The notes: generated from the sequence alone by a model not told the origin. A stretch of 64,000 nucleotides of DNA from an uncultured Bacteroidales bacterium (GCA_902792895.1 CADBBK010000001.1:124001-188000), one strand, 5' to 3'. Positions 16,311 through 26,604 are shown, counted from the stretch's first letter. Translations and numbers: made by a program.

Positions 16311-17387
16311 ATGCGGTACGACCGGGACAAGTTAGACAAAATCAAGGAGTGGTCCTCTCGACAATGGACAGTGTTCAAGCCATGGTTCTTGAAGCGCTGG
16401 CGGTCATTGTCGGCATGGGTTGCCCGCTGCTGGCGGGTATATTCCGCTCCCGATAACCGGTGGCTAACGGTGCCATGCACTGTTGCCGCCCTGCTTGTGC
16501 TGCTCGTGCTGGTCAAGAGTTGCCAGGGCATCATCTACTACAATAGCAACGAGTGCAAGGTCTATCGTCTGGGCTACCCCATCGATGAGGCCCGCGCCAT
16601 CGTCGGTGTGCTGAGCAACGAACAGATTGACAGCTTGGTTGTACGCCAAGAACACGACACGATCGCCTATCCGTTGCTGGATGAACGCTACTTCATTGCC
16701 AAGAACTTTGACCGCTACCTCGCGTTCCACAAGGTCAAAACCGAGGCTCCGCTCACCGATGTTGTTGCCATCGTCAACGTGAAAGGCGACCTGGACCGGG
16801 TTGAATCAGCTACGCCCTGTGACACCAGCAAGGGCTACCTCATGCTGATCAATGGCCGCCATTACCTGGACAAGGATTACAAGCCAGCCAATCTGGTGCC
16901 ATTCGAGAAAACCTATACCTATGAGCACAACAGGGCCAACAGTGCCGTTGTCGATGCATTCATGGCCTTGCAACGAGACTGCAAGAAGCAGACCGGGGCC
17001 CAGTTGATGGTCAACTCGGCTTATCGCTCCTATGAACAGCAGATCGACACTTACAAGCGCAATGAGAAGGGATATGCGGCACTTGCCGGTTACAGCGAGC
17101 ACCAGACAGGCCTGGCTATCGATGTCACATCGCTGCAACACCCCATGAGATGGCCGTTTGATAAATCCAAGGAGGGTATCTGGATGCGGGAGCATTGCCA
17201 TGAGTACGGCTTCATCCTGCGGTATCCCGAGAGGCAGTCACACATCTTTGGTTTTGCCTATGAGCCGTGGCACCTGCGGTATGTGGGCACCGAGACCGCC
17301 CGCAAAGTTCACGACGAGGACATCACCTTTGACGAATACTATGCCTTTTATATCGAAGGTACTGACGATAAGCCGCTAAAGCGCTAA
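16311..17387 (+). CDS. VanY/LAS-family D-Ala-D-Ala carboxypeptidase, membrane-anchored
   Basis: 358 residues. An N-terminal basic region (about 50 residues) precedes one membrane segment near residues 60-75 (CTVAALLVLLVLVKSC), so the catalytic domain is outside the cytoplasmic membrane. The M15B zinc peptidase motifs are in order: SAYRSYEQQ near residue 235, SEHQTGLAIDVTS near 261 and EPWHLRYVG near 320, giving the His/Asp/His zinc ligands and the base. It should trim peptidoglycan stem peptides. Its final 4 bases overlap the end of the convergent minus-strand gene. Confidence 0.9.
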   Translation: MRYDRDKLDKIKEWSSRQWTVFKPWFLKRWRSLSAWVARCWRVYSAPDNRWLTVPCTVAALLVLLVLVKSCQGIIYYNSNECKVYRLGYPIDEARAIVGVLSNEQIDSLVVRQEHDTIAYPLLDERYFIAKNFDRYLAFHKVKTEAPLTDVVAIVNVKGDLDRVESATPCDTSKGYLMLINGRHYLDKDYKPANLVPFEKTYTYEHNRANSAVVDAFMALQRDCKKQTGAQLMVNSAYRSYEQQIDTYKRNEKGYAALAGYSEHQTGLAIDVTSLQHPMRWPFDKSKEGIWMREHCHEYGFILRYPERQSHIFGFAYEPWHLRYVGTETARKVHDEDITFDEYYAFYIEGTDDKPLKR

Positions 17388-18418
17388 GTTAGTTTAATCA
17401 AGTAGCCAGACTCGTCAATCGCTATCGAGAATTGTCCGCGCAGCCCGTGGCGGCTGCCCATAGCAGCGGTGACCATGCCCATGGTCATGCGCAGGTTGAC
17501 TTCTACACAAGGATTGAGGGCCATGTTTCCATTCTCACCACGATAGAGCATCATGTCGATGCCCAACGGACCATCGTAATGCGGGGCGACGATGCCATCA
17601 AGAACATTTAACACCTGATTAACCACTTGGTCTAGAGCAGGATACCGTGTGAGTAAAAATTGATGCAGTTCCTGCATCGGGGCTACCCTACCCGTCCCGA
17701 ACTGGCTGTGGAAGTCGCTGTCAAAGACCGAGTAGCCCGTCAACCGGGTCTTTCCGTCACGACACTCACACTCGACAGCAAAATCCTGCACTCTGTCCAA
17801 TCCCACCTCGCACAGGAGCGAGCCCTGGCGCTTCAATGCGCCCTCAATCCAACGCGGCACATGATTGTCGCCCGACGGGTCGATGACACGGTAGATTCCC
17901 TTGCCACTGCCCGACCACGGCATCTTCAAGTAACAGCCCGGATGGGCTGTTGCAAACGCCATCACGTCATCGTAGTTATCCAGTTCCACCGGACAAGGCG
18001 AGAAACCCTCCCCCAAGGCCTGATGAACGGCAATGGTGGTACGGCGGTGGGACAAACGCCGAATCCAGTCCAGTTGTGCATCGGTGGGCAAATCATCAGG
18101 TGAGATACCCGCCTGCAGCAGTTGGTGGCGCAGGGTGGCATCCCAGCCCCATGGATGAATGCGGCAAGCGCCGAAATCGGCGATTTGGCTGATAGGGACG
18201 GGCGTTATATCAAGGTGATGGTCACTGAGCCAACGGCTGTCGTCGTCGAGCGGCGCATCGTCGGGGACAGCAATGTAAGCCCCCGCGGGTGCCAGCCATG
18301 CAGGCAGCAACCGCAGGTCATGACGAAACTGCCGTGCAAACGGCGGCGCGGTGTAGTTGTGCGCCCCGTGTGCCAATGCCAAGTCGTGCTCAGGATTGAA
18401 AAGATAAACGTTGACCAT
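17384..18418 (-). CDS. Unknown protein with ATP-grasp-like features
   Basis: 344 residues, no signal peptide. The start MVNVYLFNPEHDLALAHG is distinctive. The second half resembles an ATP-grasp core: GCYLKMPWSGSGKGIYRV (lysine and glycine-rich loop), LLCEVGLDRVQDFAVECE, and GIDMMLYRGENG then CVEVNLRMTMG, where acidic and asparagine residues would bind magnesium. Such proteins usually ligate a carboxylate to an amine, but I cannot name a substrate. The gene is monocistronic and convergent with the VanY-like gene, overlapping it by 4 bases. Confidence 0.75.
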   Translation of the reverse strand: MVNVYLFNPEHDLALAHGAHNYTAPPFARQFRHDLRLLPAWLAPAGAYIAVPDDAPLDDDSRWLSDHHLDITPVPISQIADFGACRIHPWGWDATLRHQLLQAGISPDDLPTDAQLDWIRRLSHRRTTIAVHQALGEGFSPCPVELDNYDDVMAFATAHPGCYLKMPWSGSGKGIYRVIDPSGDNHVPRWIEGALKRQGSLLCEVGLDRVQDFAVECECRDGKTRLTGYSVFDSDFHSQFGTGRVAPMQELHQFLLTRYPALDQVVNQVLNVLDGIVAPHYDGPLGIDMMLYRGENGNMALNPCVEVNLRMTMGMVTAAMGSRHGLRGQFSIAIDESGYLIKLT

Positions 18419-18478
18419 ACCACAGGGTCAAAGCCAGTGCAACAGCAGGGCCATTGCCTTAAATATAAAGGTAATGCC

Positions 18479-20887
18479 TCACTTGACAGTGATGTTGACG
18501 CTGGACTTCATGCCAGTGGCGGGGTCCTTGACCGTGAGCGTCATCACACCAGGCTGTTTGCCGGCTTGGCAAACGACCACCAGTTGGCCATGGAAGAGGC
18601 TCATCTGCGGCTGAGTGAACGGCTCGAGCGAGGTGGCATCACCATTGCAGGCTGCCTTATAAGTGCCCGCACCAGTGACGCTGAACTGCAGACGATTGGC
18701 AGCATCAGGGCACAGGGTGCCGTTCTTGTCCACAAGGCTCACGGTGACATAGGCCAAGTCGTTGCCGTCGGCAGCTATCGTTCGGCGCTCGGGCTCCAGC
18801 AACAGGCGTTTGGGCTTGCCCGCCGTGCGGACAATCTGCTGCCCGGCCTTGTTGCCGTTTTCGTCATAGACCACCACCTTCAACTCACCAGGCTGATAGA
18901 CGACATTGCGCCAGCGCAAGCGGTAGCGGTCCAAGCGCGCGGTATCACTCTTGGTGATGCGTCCCTGGCTCTTGCCGTTGACAAAGAGTTCGGCGCTGGG
19001 ATAGTCGGTATAGCAATAGACAGGCGTTACTTTGCCCTTACGGTCGGGCCACGTCCAGTGCGGCAGCAGGTGGATGGTGTGTTCCTGCTTGTTCCAGTGG
19101 CTGCGGTACAGGTAGTAGCGGTCCTTGGGCAGGCCTGCCAAGTCGCAGATACCGAAATAACTGCTGCGCGAGGGCCAATATTCATCGTATGGCGTGGGTT
19201 CGCCCAGGTAGTCGTAGCCTGTCCACACGAACTCGCCCACTGTCCAGTCGTAGTCGTCCTGCATCTTCCAGTCATCGTCGGGCAGGTTGCTCCACCAGCA
19301 GTATTCCACATCATAACCCGAGCACTGGCCGTCGGGCCAAGCCTTGTTGGTGGCCACGGTGTCGGGGAAGCAGTAATGGCCGCGCGTGCTCACGGTCGAA
19401 GCCGTCTCGCTGCCCAGGATAAAGCCTTGCGGCAGGCGCTCTATCATCTCCTGGTACTTGTGAAGGCGATAGTTATAGCCCGGCACATCGGCCATCTGTG
19501 CAAAGCCGCACCAGATGGCGCCATCGGCTTGGTCCATACCACAGGTCACCATGCGTGAGGGGTCATACTTGTGGCACATGGCAATGAGGTCTTTATAGCG
19601 CTTCACGCCCTCGGGCTTCCACTGTTCGGGAATCTCGTTGCCCACGCTCCACATGATGATGCTGGGATGGTTGCGGTGGTTGAGCACCAGGTTGCGGATG
19701 TCCTGCTGCCACCACTCGTCCCAGTAACGGCCATAGCCGTTGCGCACCTTGGGCTCCTTCCAGCCGTCGAAACTCTCGGCCATCACCATCATACCCAGGC
19801 TATCGCAGATCTCCATCTGCATCGTCGAGGGCATGTTGTGGCTGGTGCGGATGGCATCGGCACCCATGGCCTTCATCATCTCAATCTGACGGATCAGCGC
19901 TGTCTTGTTGATAGCGGCACCCAGCGGTCCCAAATCATGGTGCAGGCACACGCCCTTGATACTACGGCGCACACCATTGAGTTGGAATCCGCCTTCCTTG
20001 CTGAAGGAGACCGTTCGGATGCCCACCTTCTGCGTCTGGCGGTCAATCTCCTCATCGTCACATTTCAGGACGGCAGTGATATTGTAAAGATAGGGATGCT
20101 CGGGAGACCACAACTGGGGATTCTCGACACACAACGTCATGGCATAATGACAAACACCATCAGGCTTGGACCAGTTTCTTGCCACTTCGCGGCCAGTGGC
20201 ATCCTTGAGCGAAACCTCCAATACATAATTACACTCATATCCCTTTAACGGCCATGAATCATGCTCAACTTTCAGATGCGCAAAGCCATACTCATCCATT
20301 GTCTCAAGAGTCTGCACAAAAAGCCCCCAGGTTTGCAATGCATTCTCTCCACGCGACATCACTAGTTTGACGGGGCGGTAAATGCCGCCACCGGGATACC
20401 AGCGGTTGCTCTCTTCTTTATTTTCCAGGCTTACTTCCAAAGTGTTCGGAGTACCATCGTTCTCTAAATTGGAGACATTGACGATAAAGGCGTTGTATCC
20501 GTAGGCCCAATGCCCCGCCTCGCGACCGTTGACATAGACATGAGCATCGGCCATAGCACCATCAAAGACCAATTCGGCATGTTTGTATTCCTCAGGCACG
20601 GTGAACGTGGTCCTGTAATAACCCTTGCCAATCCAAGGCAGCGCGCCAGAGCGGCCCGACTTCTCAGTGGCGACGTTCTCGCCGTTTTCCTTGATGGCGA
20701 CGACCTGAAGGTCCCATTTCTTGTCAAACGGCCCACTGATGGCCCAATCATGGGGCACGGTCACGGGTTGCCATGTGATGGAGTCACGTGAGAACTCCCA
20801 GCCCTCGTTAAGGAATAACTCGCGATGGCTTTGTGCCACTGCGGTGATGGTGGCAAGCACCGATACCAAAGTTAATATCTTTCTCAT
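18479..20887 (-). CDS. Glycoside hydrolase family 2 (beta-galactosidase-like), secreted
   Basis: 802 residues with a signal peptide of about 19 residues (ending AVAQS). The GH2 order is clear: sugar-binding jelly roll ([27 protein letters not shown]), immunoglobulin-like domain, then a TIM barrel with RTSHNMPS, acid/base Glu418 in WSVGNEIPE and likely nucleophile Glu494 in [12 protein letters not shown]4982-like and a further beta domain close the protein. Substrates of such enzymes include beta-galactosides and related plant or host glycans. It overlaps the end of engB by 4 bases (ATGA), so it is probably translated from the same mRNA. Confidence 0.92.
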   Translation of the reverse strand: MRKILTLVSVLATITAVAQSHRELFLNEGWEFSRDSITWQPVTVPHDWAISGPFDKKWDLQVVAIKENGENVATEKSGRSGALPWIGKGYYRTTFTVPEEYKHAELVFDGAMADAHVYVNGREAGHWAYGYNAFIVNVSNLENDGTPNTLEVSLENKEESNRWYPGGGIYRPVKLVMSRGENALQTWGLFVQTLETMDEYGFAHLKVEHDSWPLKGYECNYVLEVSLKDATGREVARNWSKPDGVCHYAMTLCVENPQLWSPEHPYLYNITAVLKCDDEEIDRQTQKVGIRTVSFSKEGGFQLNGVRRSIKGVCLHHDLGPLGAAINKTALIRQIEMMKAMGADAIRTSHNMPSTMQMEICDSLGMMVMAESFDGWKEPKVRNGYGRYWDEWWQQDIRNLVLNHRNHPSIIMWSVGNEIPEQWKPEGVKRYKDLIAMCHKYDPSRMVTCGMDQADGAIWCGFAQMADVPGYNYRLHKYQEMIERLPQGFILGSETASTVSTRGHYCFPDTVATNKAWPDGQCSGYDVEYCWWSNLPDDDWKMQDDYDWTVGEFVWTGYDYLGEPTPYDEYWPSRSSYFGICDLAGLPKDRYYLYRSHWNKQEHTIHLLPHWTWPDRKGKVTPVYCYTDYPSAELFVNGKSQGRITKSDTARLDRYRLRWRNVVYQPGELKVVVYDENGNKAGQQIVRTAGKPKRLLLEPERRTIAADGNDLAYVTVSLVDKNGTLCPDAANRLQFSVTGAGTYKAACNGDATSLEPFTQPQMSLFHGQLVVVCQAGKQPGVMTLTVKDPATGMKSSVNITVK

Positions 20888-21489
20888 TGTTGTTTCAGTT
20901 GTTGGTTAATAGCGTCGATGTAGCCGAGCAACTCGTCACGGCCACGGGCATCCTCGCTCGAGGTCATGAACACGGGGGGCAATTCCTCCCAGGTCTTGAG
21001 CAATTCCCGCTTGTATGCTTCGACAGCAGTGGGTCCTGCGACCTTACCGAGCTTGTCCATCTTGGTGAACACAATCGCGAACGGCACCCCATTCTCGCCC
21101 AGCCACTGCATGAAGTCGAGGTCAATCTTCTGTGGCTTGATGCGGCTGTCCACGAGCACAAAGAGGTTGGTCATCTGCTCACGTCCCAGCACATAGCCCT
21201 GAATCATGCGCCACAACTGTTCACGAGCCTCCTTGCTGCGCTTGGCAAAGCCATAACCAGGCAAATCGACGATGTACCACTCACCGTTGATGAGAAAATG
21301 GTTGATGAGCAACGTCTTGCCGGGCGTGGCGCTGGTCTTGGCAAGTGCTTTGCGCCCGGTGAGCATATTGATGAGCGACGACTTGCCCACGTTGCTGCGT
21401 CCGATGAAGGCATACTCGGGCAAGCGGGTGTCAGGGCACTTGCGGTAGTCGCTGTTGCTGATCTGGAATTCGGCTGTCTTGATATTCAT
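20884..21489 (-). CDS. engB: Ribosome biogenesis GTPase EngB (YsxC/YihA)
   Basis: 201 residues. G1 P-loop GRSNVGKSS at 30-38, G3 [10 protein letters not shown]4 FTKMDK and the N-terminal PEYAFIG that precedes the P-loop in this family are all present. EngB assists assembly of the large ribosomal subunit. It starts 10 bases after the TIGR04076 gene and overlaps the GH2 gene by 4 bases, which puts a housekeeping GTPase upstream of a secreted glycosidase in one transcript. Confidence 0.95.
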   Translation of the reverse strand: MNIKTAEFQISNSDYRKCPDTRLPEYAFIGRSNVGKSSLINMLTGRKALAKTSATPGKTLLINHFLINGEWYIVDLPGYGFAKRSKEAREQLWRMIQGYVLGREQMTNLFVLVDSRIKPQKIDLDFMQWLGENGVPFAIVFTKMDKLGKVAGPTAVEAYKRELLKTWEELPPVFMTSSEDARGRDELLGYIDAINQQLKQQ

Positions 21490-21499
21490 AGTTGTTGTA

Positions 21500-21826
21500 C
21501 TAAATGGTTTCTAAATAAAAAGAGACAGGACGGAAGCCGTCGTTGCAGGAAATCATTGCCGACTGGGGATTCTGCATCCAGCCGTCATAGAAGTTGCCCT
21601 CACCACGTGCCAGGGCCTGGACAAACGGCCTCATCGACTCCCATGCACTCTCACAGAGGCCTTCGGGCCGCTCACCATCCACCGAGATGAAGGTCTGTCC
21701 CACCGCGATGTCACAAGTGTGCTCGATGGGATTCTCGTAGCGAGCCATCAGGTCACGATACACCGTCTGGCGCATGGCGGTGATGCGCACACGCTTCAAC
21801 GATTTGGAATCATTATTATCATTCAT
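21500..21826 (-). CDS. TIGR04076 family protein
   Basis: 108 residues from the ATG at 21826. The pattern fits TIGR04076: RVRITAMRQ at the start, [34 protein letters not shown], and [13 protein letters not shown] at the end. Function of the family is unknown; two or three conserved cysteines could bind metal. The start lies only 5 bases after a -7 box (21839-21832), so either the mRNA is leaderless or transcription starts elsewhere. Longer in-frame starts would lie upstream of that promoter. Confidence 0.8.
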   Translation of the reverse strand: MNDNNDSKSLKRVRITAMRQTVYRDLMARYENPIEHTCDIAVGQTFISVDGERPEGLCESAWESMRPFVQALARGEGNFYDGWMQNPQSAMISCNDGFRPVSFYLETI

Positions 21827-21831
21827 GAGGG

Positions 21832-21863
21832 CAAAGTTACAAAAAATCCTCCAAAGGCGCAAA
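21832..21863 (-). promoter_or_regulatory. Promoter of TIGR04076-engB-GH2
   Basis: TTTG (21863-21860), 20 bases, TAACTTTG (21839-21832) on the minus strand. Both elements are perfect, and the ATG follows 5 bases later. Confidence 0.75.
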
Positions 21864-21898
21864 CATCGGTACATGTAGCCCATAGCCATGGGCCATCA

Positions 21899-21938
21899 AA
21901 AAAAAACGAAACGGGGAGCCTTCAAACAGGCGCCCCGT
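21899..21938 (-). terminator. Rho-independent terminator of the 22-kb dockerin-tailed gene
   Basis: On the minus strand a 10-base-pair GC-rich stem with one mismatch (21938-21929 with 21920-21911) is followed shortly by a run of eight T's (21906-21899). Confidence 0.85.
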
Positions 21939-22008
21939 CTCTTGAGGTAATAGATGATATGTTAAGAAACTGTAATAATGTTCAGTTTATTCAACTTCAT
22001 CGTGCGAA

Positions 22009-23967
22009 TTAGTGCGAAAGGATGTAGTTGATGATACGGTTGATATCGGCAATCGTAATCTCACCATCACCATTCACGTCGCAGTTAGCCTTGAACTCAT
22101 CCTTGAGGATAGCATCGATGACAACATTGATGTCGGCAACAGTTACCTCACCGTCACCATTCACGTCCTCGGGAATTTCGGGCTCAACATACTCACCCTG
22201 GTAGAACAGGTAGTCAATGTAGTCACCGGGAATCTCGAAGCGGATGATAGCCTCACGATAGGGAACGTCTTCGGGCAGCGGCTCAGCATCAACGGTTACA
22301 TTCACGATTGCACCGAACCAACCCTCGTCTCTATCTTCGAGCTCAATGTTCAGCCACTCGGGCAGGTCATCACTACCGTTGCAGGTCAGCGTCCAGTCAC
22401 CATCGGCACTGGGATACCACGACAACAGGCTGATGCTCTCGGTTACGAGCGAACTGCCATCAGAGTAGTTGAAGGTCTTCACCATGCGGCCACCCTCGTC
22501 GGCGAACTTATACTCATAGTCCTCGGGCGGGAAGTAGATGTAATCACCTTCGGTCACAGCAGGAGTCATGAAGGGCTGATCAGCAACGATGAAAATACCA
22601 AGGGCGGTCTTCATCGTACCGCTGCGGAAGAAGTTGTTCAGACCGCGCCACACATACTCGCCAGTGAAAGTTACTTGAGGAGTAACGCCGTCCTCTTCAT
22701 AGATGGTGTCGCCATTCTCATCCAGGTTAACGACGTTAATCGGGGACTTCAGATAAGCCATCTCACCATAACCCTCATCGTTAGCATAGTCGGCAGCGAT
22801 ATAGGAAGTGAACTCAACAAGGTCCTCGGCCTCGGGGTCGTTGTAACCCTCGATGGTGACCATGATAGGATAGTCAATCGTGGGGCTGTACTCATAGGTC
22901 AACTCGGGATCCTCAGGATCGAAACCGTAGAGCGTGAACTCAACGAAACCGTTCTTGTCGGTTGCAGTGGTCTCGGTCACATAACCCTCACCAGTAACGA
23001 TGAGCTCACCAGGCTCCATACCCATGCGAACACCAACGGTGTCGTTGTAAGCGGGAATCTCGTCCAGTTTGTAAACCTTACAGGTCAGCTTCACGTTGCC
23101 ATTGCAGATGGTAGCATCGTCCAGCATCCAGTAGATCTTGGTCAACTGATAGGGATTCTGGGGCTTCTCAAAGATCTGTGCCATACCATCGATGTGCTCA
23201 CCGTTCTTACCGAACCACCAGCCCTTTTCATTGTTACCATAAGGCTCTGCGCCATAGTAAGCGGTGTAGATGTAGCGCTGGTCGTGATCACGACCACCAC
23301 CAACGAGCGTCTTGCTCGACAACAGCAGGTCAACGCCCTCCTCCTCGGTGATCGTGGTGGAGTTAGGACAAGCCCATGCCTGTACAGCAGCCTCAGACTT
23401 CACCTGGGGATTGTCGGCATCACCTTCCATGGTGTAGTCGGTCATCTGATACTTGTACCACTCGGCATTCGTGTCATCAAGGGGACCATCAACAGCATAG
23501 AAGATGGGCAGATTCTGGAAGGGGGTGAACAAGCTGTACTCTACTGCCAGCTCCCTGCCGTCAACATAATCGGTCTGCGTGTCGTTATCCTGACCGAAGA
23601 ACACGTCCCAAGTGTAGCTGGTATTCTCGTCAGCGCCATAGACATCGGTTTGGAATTGGTAAATGCCATAGGGCTTTACCTGGAGGAAATCCTTTCCATA
23701 GGAGTAACCACCGGCACCATCCACTGCAATCATGGGTGAATAGAAAGCACCTGCAGGACGATAGTAGAACGGCTCGATGAAATCGGCCTTCTTGGGGGCT
23801 TTGAACACGTAGTTGGCAGGAGCAACCTTAGCTTCCTGCTTCACATAACTGATGGGTGCACGCTGGATCTGCGGAGCCTTAGGAGCGTTCATTGATGAGC
23901 GCTTCATCTGTGCGCCAGCCGACAGAACCATCAGCGCAGCAGCACCAAAAAGTAAGAACTTCTTCAT
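22009..23967 (-). CDS. Large secreted protein, RPAGAFY family, with dockerin-like tail
   Basis: 652 residues with a signal peptide (ending SAGAQ). The body from about residue 65 to 590 has marks shared with two other proteins in this window: RPAGAFYSPMIAV, GGYSYGKDF, a WWFGKN.EHIDGMAQ.FEKP segment, LTCKVYKLDEIPAYND and IPGDYIDYLFYQGE. The last 52 residues hold two EF-hand-like repeats, DVNGDGEVTVADINVVID from 601 and DVNGDGEITIADINRIIN from 630, as in type I dockerins. Function of the body is unknown. It lies directly after the SusC/SusD operon but is separated from it by a terminator-like hairpin. Confidence 0.85.
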   Translation of the reverse strand: MKKFLLFGAAALMVLSAGAQMKRSSMNAPKAPQIQRAPISYVKQEAKVAPANYVFKAPKKADFIEPFYYRPAGAFYSPMIAVDGAGGYSYGKDFLQVKPYGIYQFQTDVYGADENTSYTWDVFFGQDNDTQTDYVDGRELAVEYSLFTPFQNLPIFYAVDGPLDDTNAEWYKYQMTDYTMEGDADNPQVKSEAAVQAWACPNSTTITEEEGVDLLLSSKTLVGGGRDHDQRYIYTAYYGAEPYGNNEKGWWFGKNGEHIDGMAQIFEKPQNPYQLTKIYWMLDDATICNGNVKLTCKVYKLDEIPAYNDTVGVRMGMEPGELIVTGEGYVTETTATDKNGFVEFTLYGFDPEDPELTYEYSPTIDYPIMVTIEGYNDPEAEDLVEFTSYIAADYANDEGYGEMAYLKSPINVVNLDENGDTIYEEDGVTPQVTFTGEYVWRGLNNFFRSGTMKTALGIFIVADQPFMTPAVTEGDYIYFPPEDYEYKFADEGGRMVKTFNYSDGSSLVTESISLLSWYPSADGDWTLTCNGSDDLPEWLNIELEDRDEGWFGAIVNVTVDAEPLPEDVPYREAIIRFEIPGDYIDYLFYQGEYVEPEIPEDVNGDGEVTVADINVVIDAILKDEFKANCDVNGDGEITIADINRIINYILSH

Positions 23968-24017
23968 AATGAGTGATAAATAATAATATTAATAAAAAAT
24001 TGATTATGCTTGAATTT

Positions 24018-24058
24018 TGAAAACCGGGATGCCGTCGTTGGGTGGCAGCACCCCGGTT
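24018..24058 (-). terminator. Hairpin after the DUF4302 gene
   Basis: An imperfect GC-rich stem (24058-24044 with 24033-24022, minus strand) is followed by TTTTC. It probably ends the SusC/SusD operon, though read-through to the next gene is possible. Confidence 0.55.
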
Positions 24059-24072
24059 GTGATGAATGGATG

Positions 24073-25422
24073 TTACTGGAGGTTCCAGATTACATAGTTG
24101 GCATGATTACCACTCTCGGAGGTCTTCATGTTGACCGGAGCGAGCAGAGAGTTGGCCGAAAGGTCGAACTTCTTGGCCATCGCATCAACAAAGGCGCGCA
24201 TCGTGGGGCAGTTCTTGGCATAGACCTCGCCATAGCGGTCACCTTCGGCCTGAGCGGTGAAGGAGATGGTCTCCTCATCAACCGACACCAGATCCAAATA
24301 ATAGGTGGGGTTGTACTTCACCGAACCCTTCTTGACATTGAACGACAATGCATAGCATGATAAGGTTGGGTCATAGGCAATCTGGGCATACTGCAAGGCA
24401 GACTTGTTGTAAGCCTTCAGTTCATTACCGATGGCTGTCACCAAATCGGCGAAATTGCCACCGACATCCTTGAAGTCGGCTTTCCAAGTGAAATTGGTGT
24501 TGGAGAAGAACGTGCCCAGATCGTCGGCCGTCATGGTCGTCTCATGGTCGTCGCGGCACAGCAACGAGCCGTCGGCCTGACGAATGAAGTTCTGGATTAC
24601 ATATCCATCGAGCGAGATGGGCTCCTTGAAGGACAAGCCGTCGTGGGTGATGATGATGTTGTGGGTCTCGGCGGTCGAGATCTCATCAGCGTCCTCGCGG
24701 AACATCTTCAGGATGCTGGTAGCACCGTTCTTAACGATCCAGCGCACACCGTTCGGCAGGTTGATGTAAACCATGGGCACCTTGGCGTTGAAGAACGAGT
24801 CGGCCATTGCGACTACCTCGCTCATGTACACCTCGTCGTCGATCGAGCCATCGATACGCGTCATGATCATGTTGCGGTTGTACTTCTTACCGGTAACGTA
24901 GAGGGTATCGCCAGAGTACTTCATGATGTCAAACTCATAGTCACCCTCATGACCGTAACCACTCTCGTTAACATCGCTATCGCTGGAGGCACTGCCCGAG
25001 CTGGGGATGTCATAGGGATCGGCGAAGATGTGGAAGTACTTGTTGTAGGTGTTGAACGACAGGACGGGGCCATTGTCGGCAATCACCTCCCACATCGAGA
25101 CCTCACTGCCATAACCAGGGCTGTTCATGTTACCGCTCTTCACATAGTTGATCCACTTGTTGTTACCAGAGATGGTCACCGAGCCGTCCTTGGAGAAGGT
25201 CATCAGATAGATGTAACCCGGTTCCTCGTCGTTGGCATAATACTCCAACTGCCACTTGCCACCATTGCTGGTCAGAATATCGGAATACTCTTGTTTAGCC
25301 TGGTCCAGACGGGTGATGGCATCGTCATCAAAGATGTTGTCAACCTCGTTTTTGCACGATGACATCGAGAGGGTAGCCAGCGTTGCAAGAGTCAACAATG
25401 AAATATTTAAAAACTTCTTCAT
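24073..25422 (-). CDS. DUF4302 surface lipoprotein
   Basis: 449 residues from the ATG at 25422; the frame is open 11 codons further but MKKFLN starts the signal peptide. Lipobox SMSSC gives Cys23. The text LDQAKQEYSDILTSNGGKWQLEYY followed by a beta-rich region with YIYLMTFSKDGSVTIS is the DUF4302 pattern. These lipoproteins are usually encoded with SusC, SusD and an HExxH lipoprotein, exactly as here, so it is probably an outer-leaflet accessory to substrate capture. It starts 32 bases after the metallohydrolase gene. Function is not established. Confidence 0.85.
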   Translation of the reverse strand: MKKFLNISLLTLATLATLSMSSCKNEVDNIFDDDAITRLDQAKQEYSDILTSNGGKWQLEYYANDEEPGYIYLMTFSKDGSVTISGNNKWINYVKSGNMNSPGYGSEVSMWEVIADNGPVLSFNTYNKYFHIFADPYDIPSSGSASSDSDVNESGYGHEGDYEFDIMKYSGDTLYVTGKKYNRNMIMTRIDGSIDDEVYMSEVVAMADSFFNAKVPMVYINLPNGVRWIVKNGATSILKMFREDADEISTAETHNIIITHDGLSFKEPISLDGYVIQNFIRQADGSLLCRDDHETTMTADDLGTFFSNTNFTWKADFKDVGGNFADLVTAIGNELKAYNKSALQYAQIAYDPTLSCYALSFNVKKGSVKYNPTYYLDLVSVDEETISFTAQAEGDRYGEVYAKNCPTMRAFVDAMAKKFDLSANSLLAPVNMKTSESGNHANYVIWNLQ

Positions 25423-25454
25423 TTTACTTTCATCATTTTTAAAAAGGTGAAACA

Positions 25455-26588
25455 TTACTGGATGTCATAGACCATCTTGCGCAGCGTGTTGATGTCATAG
25501 GTGGCCTGACGATCACGCACCTCTTTACGCAGGGAGTCGAGGTCGACATTCCATGCTGTGCGGAACCACTCACGGGCGATCTGCACCTTCTGCAGGATAG
25601 CTTCATCGCCTTTGATACCGTCCTCATCCTCTACCTCATAGACCACAATGCGGTTACCGGCTGAGTCACGCTCGTTGCGATAGTACATGTGTTGAACGCC
25701 CTCGGAATCGGTCGTGTTGACTACATAACGCTCGTCAACATAGGTAATCTCGTTGTCGGCGTTATTGTCGGGATAGTAGTAGTAGCTGTAGTAAACGGCA
25801 TCCAGGTCGTCCTGGCTAGCCGAGGTAGCCCAGCCGCGAGCAGCATAAGTCATCAGTTGATCCCACTGCTCATCGGTGTAGGTGATGAAGCAGGCGATCG
25901 TCTCGGCAAAGTCCTCACGGTACTCACTCGAAGCATAGTTGGTCACAAAGCCCAGCGAAGTAACCTCGTTGCCACGATAGCCCCAGTTGTTGGCATCATA
26001 GCGACCTACCGAGATGGTGTTGAACTCGGTGGGATAGGTCTTGGTCTGGTGCAGGATGTGAGCAAACTCATGGTGCATCGTGTGGAAGTAGAGTTCGTTC
26101 ATTTCCTGGAAGTCATTGATGTCCATGGCGTTGACCTTGAACAGCGTGATCTTGATACCACCCTCGGCCAGACCGACGGTCTCGGTACCCGAAGAGGGGT
26201 TAATGGCAGGAGAGCCCACCAGCAGGATGATGCGCGGTCCATACAGTTTGAGGAACTGGTCACCGGCAATCTTGTCATAGACATCAAACCACAGGTGCTT
26301 GCAAAGCACAGCCAGGTCGATAGCGTTATCGTACTGGGCGGGCACCAGGTTATAGTTCATGTTGGTGCTGATGTCCGGCATCTTGTACAGGAACGTCAGG
26401 TTGTATTTCTCCAGGTAATTCGTCCTGAGGAATTTGTCCAGCTTATAGGAATAGGAATTGGGATCCAGCGTTTCGTCAACGTCGGGGAAAATCGTTGGGC
26501 CCAATTTATCATCACCGCATGATGACAGCGACATGGCAGCTACTGCCACGAGCAGCAATGCAGAAATATAATATTGAATTCGTTTCAT
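25455..26588 (-). CDS. SusCD-associated zinc metallohydrolase lipoprotein (TIGR04549-like)
   Basis: 377 residues from the ATG at 26588. Lipobox LSSC gives Cys24. The zinc motif MHHEFAHILHQ holds His173, Glu174 and His177 with a further His180 (HExxHxxH). The helix before it, MNELYFHTM, and the tail SEYREDFAETIACFI (possible third acidic ligand) fit the substrate-import-associated metallohydrolase lipoproteins that travel with SusC/SusD. It would act at the cell surface, probably cutting peptides or amide bonds before import. It begins 16 bases after the SusD gene. Confidence 0.87.
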   Translation of the reverse strand: MKRIQYYISALLLVAVAAMSLSSCGDDKLGPTIFPDVDETLDPNSYSYKLDKFLRTNYLEKYNLTFLYKMPDISTNMNYNLVPAQYDNAIDLAVLCKHLWFDVYDKIAGDQFLKLYGPRIILLVGSPAINPSSGTETVGLAEGGIKITLFKVNAMDINDFQEMNELYFHTMHHEFAHILHQTKTYPTEFNTISVGRYDANNWGYRGNEVTSLGFVTNYASSEYREDFAETIACFITYTDEQWDQLMTYAARGWATSASQDDLDAVYYSYYYYPDNNADNEITYVDERYVVNTTDSEGVQHMYYRNERDSAGNRIVVYEVEDEDGIKGDEAILQKVQIAREWFRTAWNVDLDSLRKEVRDRQATYDINTLRKMVYDIQ

Positions 26589-26604
26589 GTTCTTGCTTAG
26601 ATTA

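Noticed and set aside
22012-23739. 575-codon plus-strand frame opposite the 22-kb secreted protein
   Set aside because: The minus frame has a signal peptide, dockerin repeats and two paralogues; the plus frame has no domain features.
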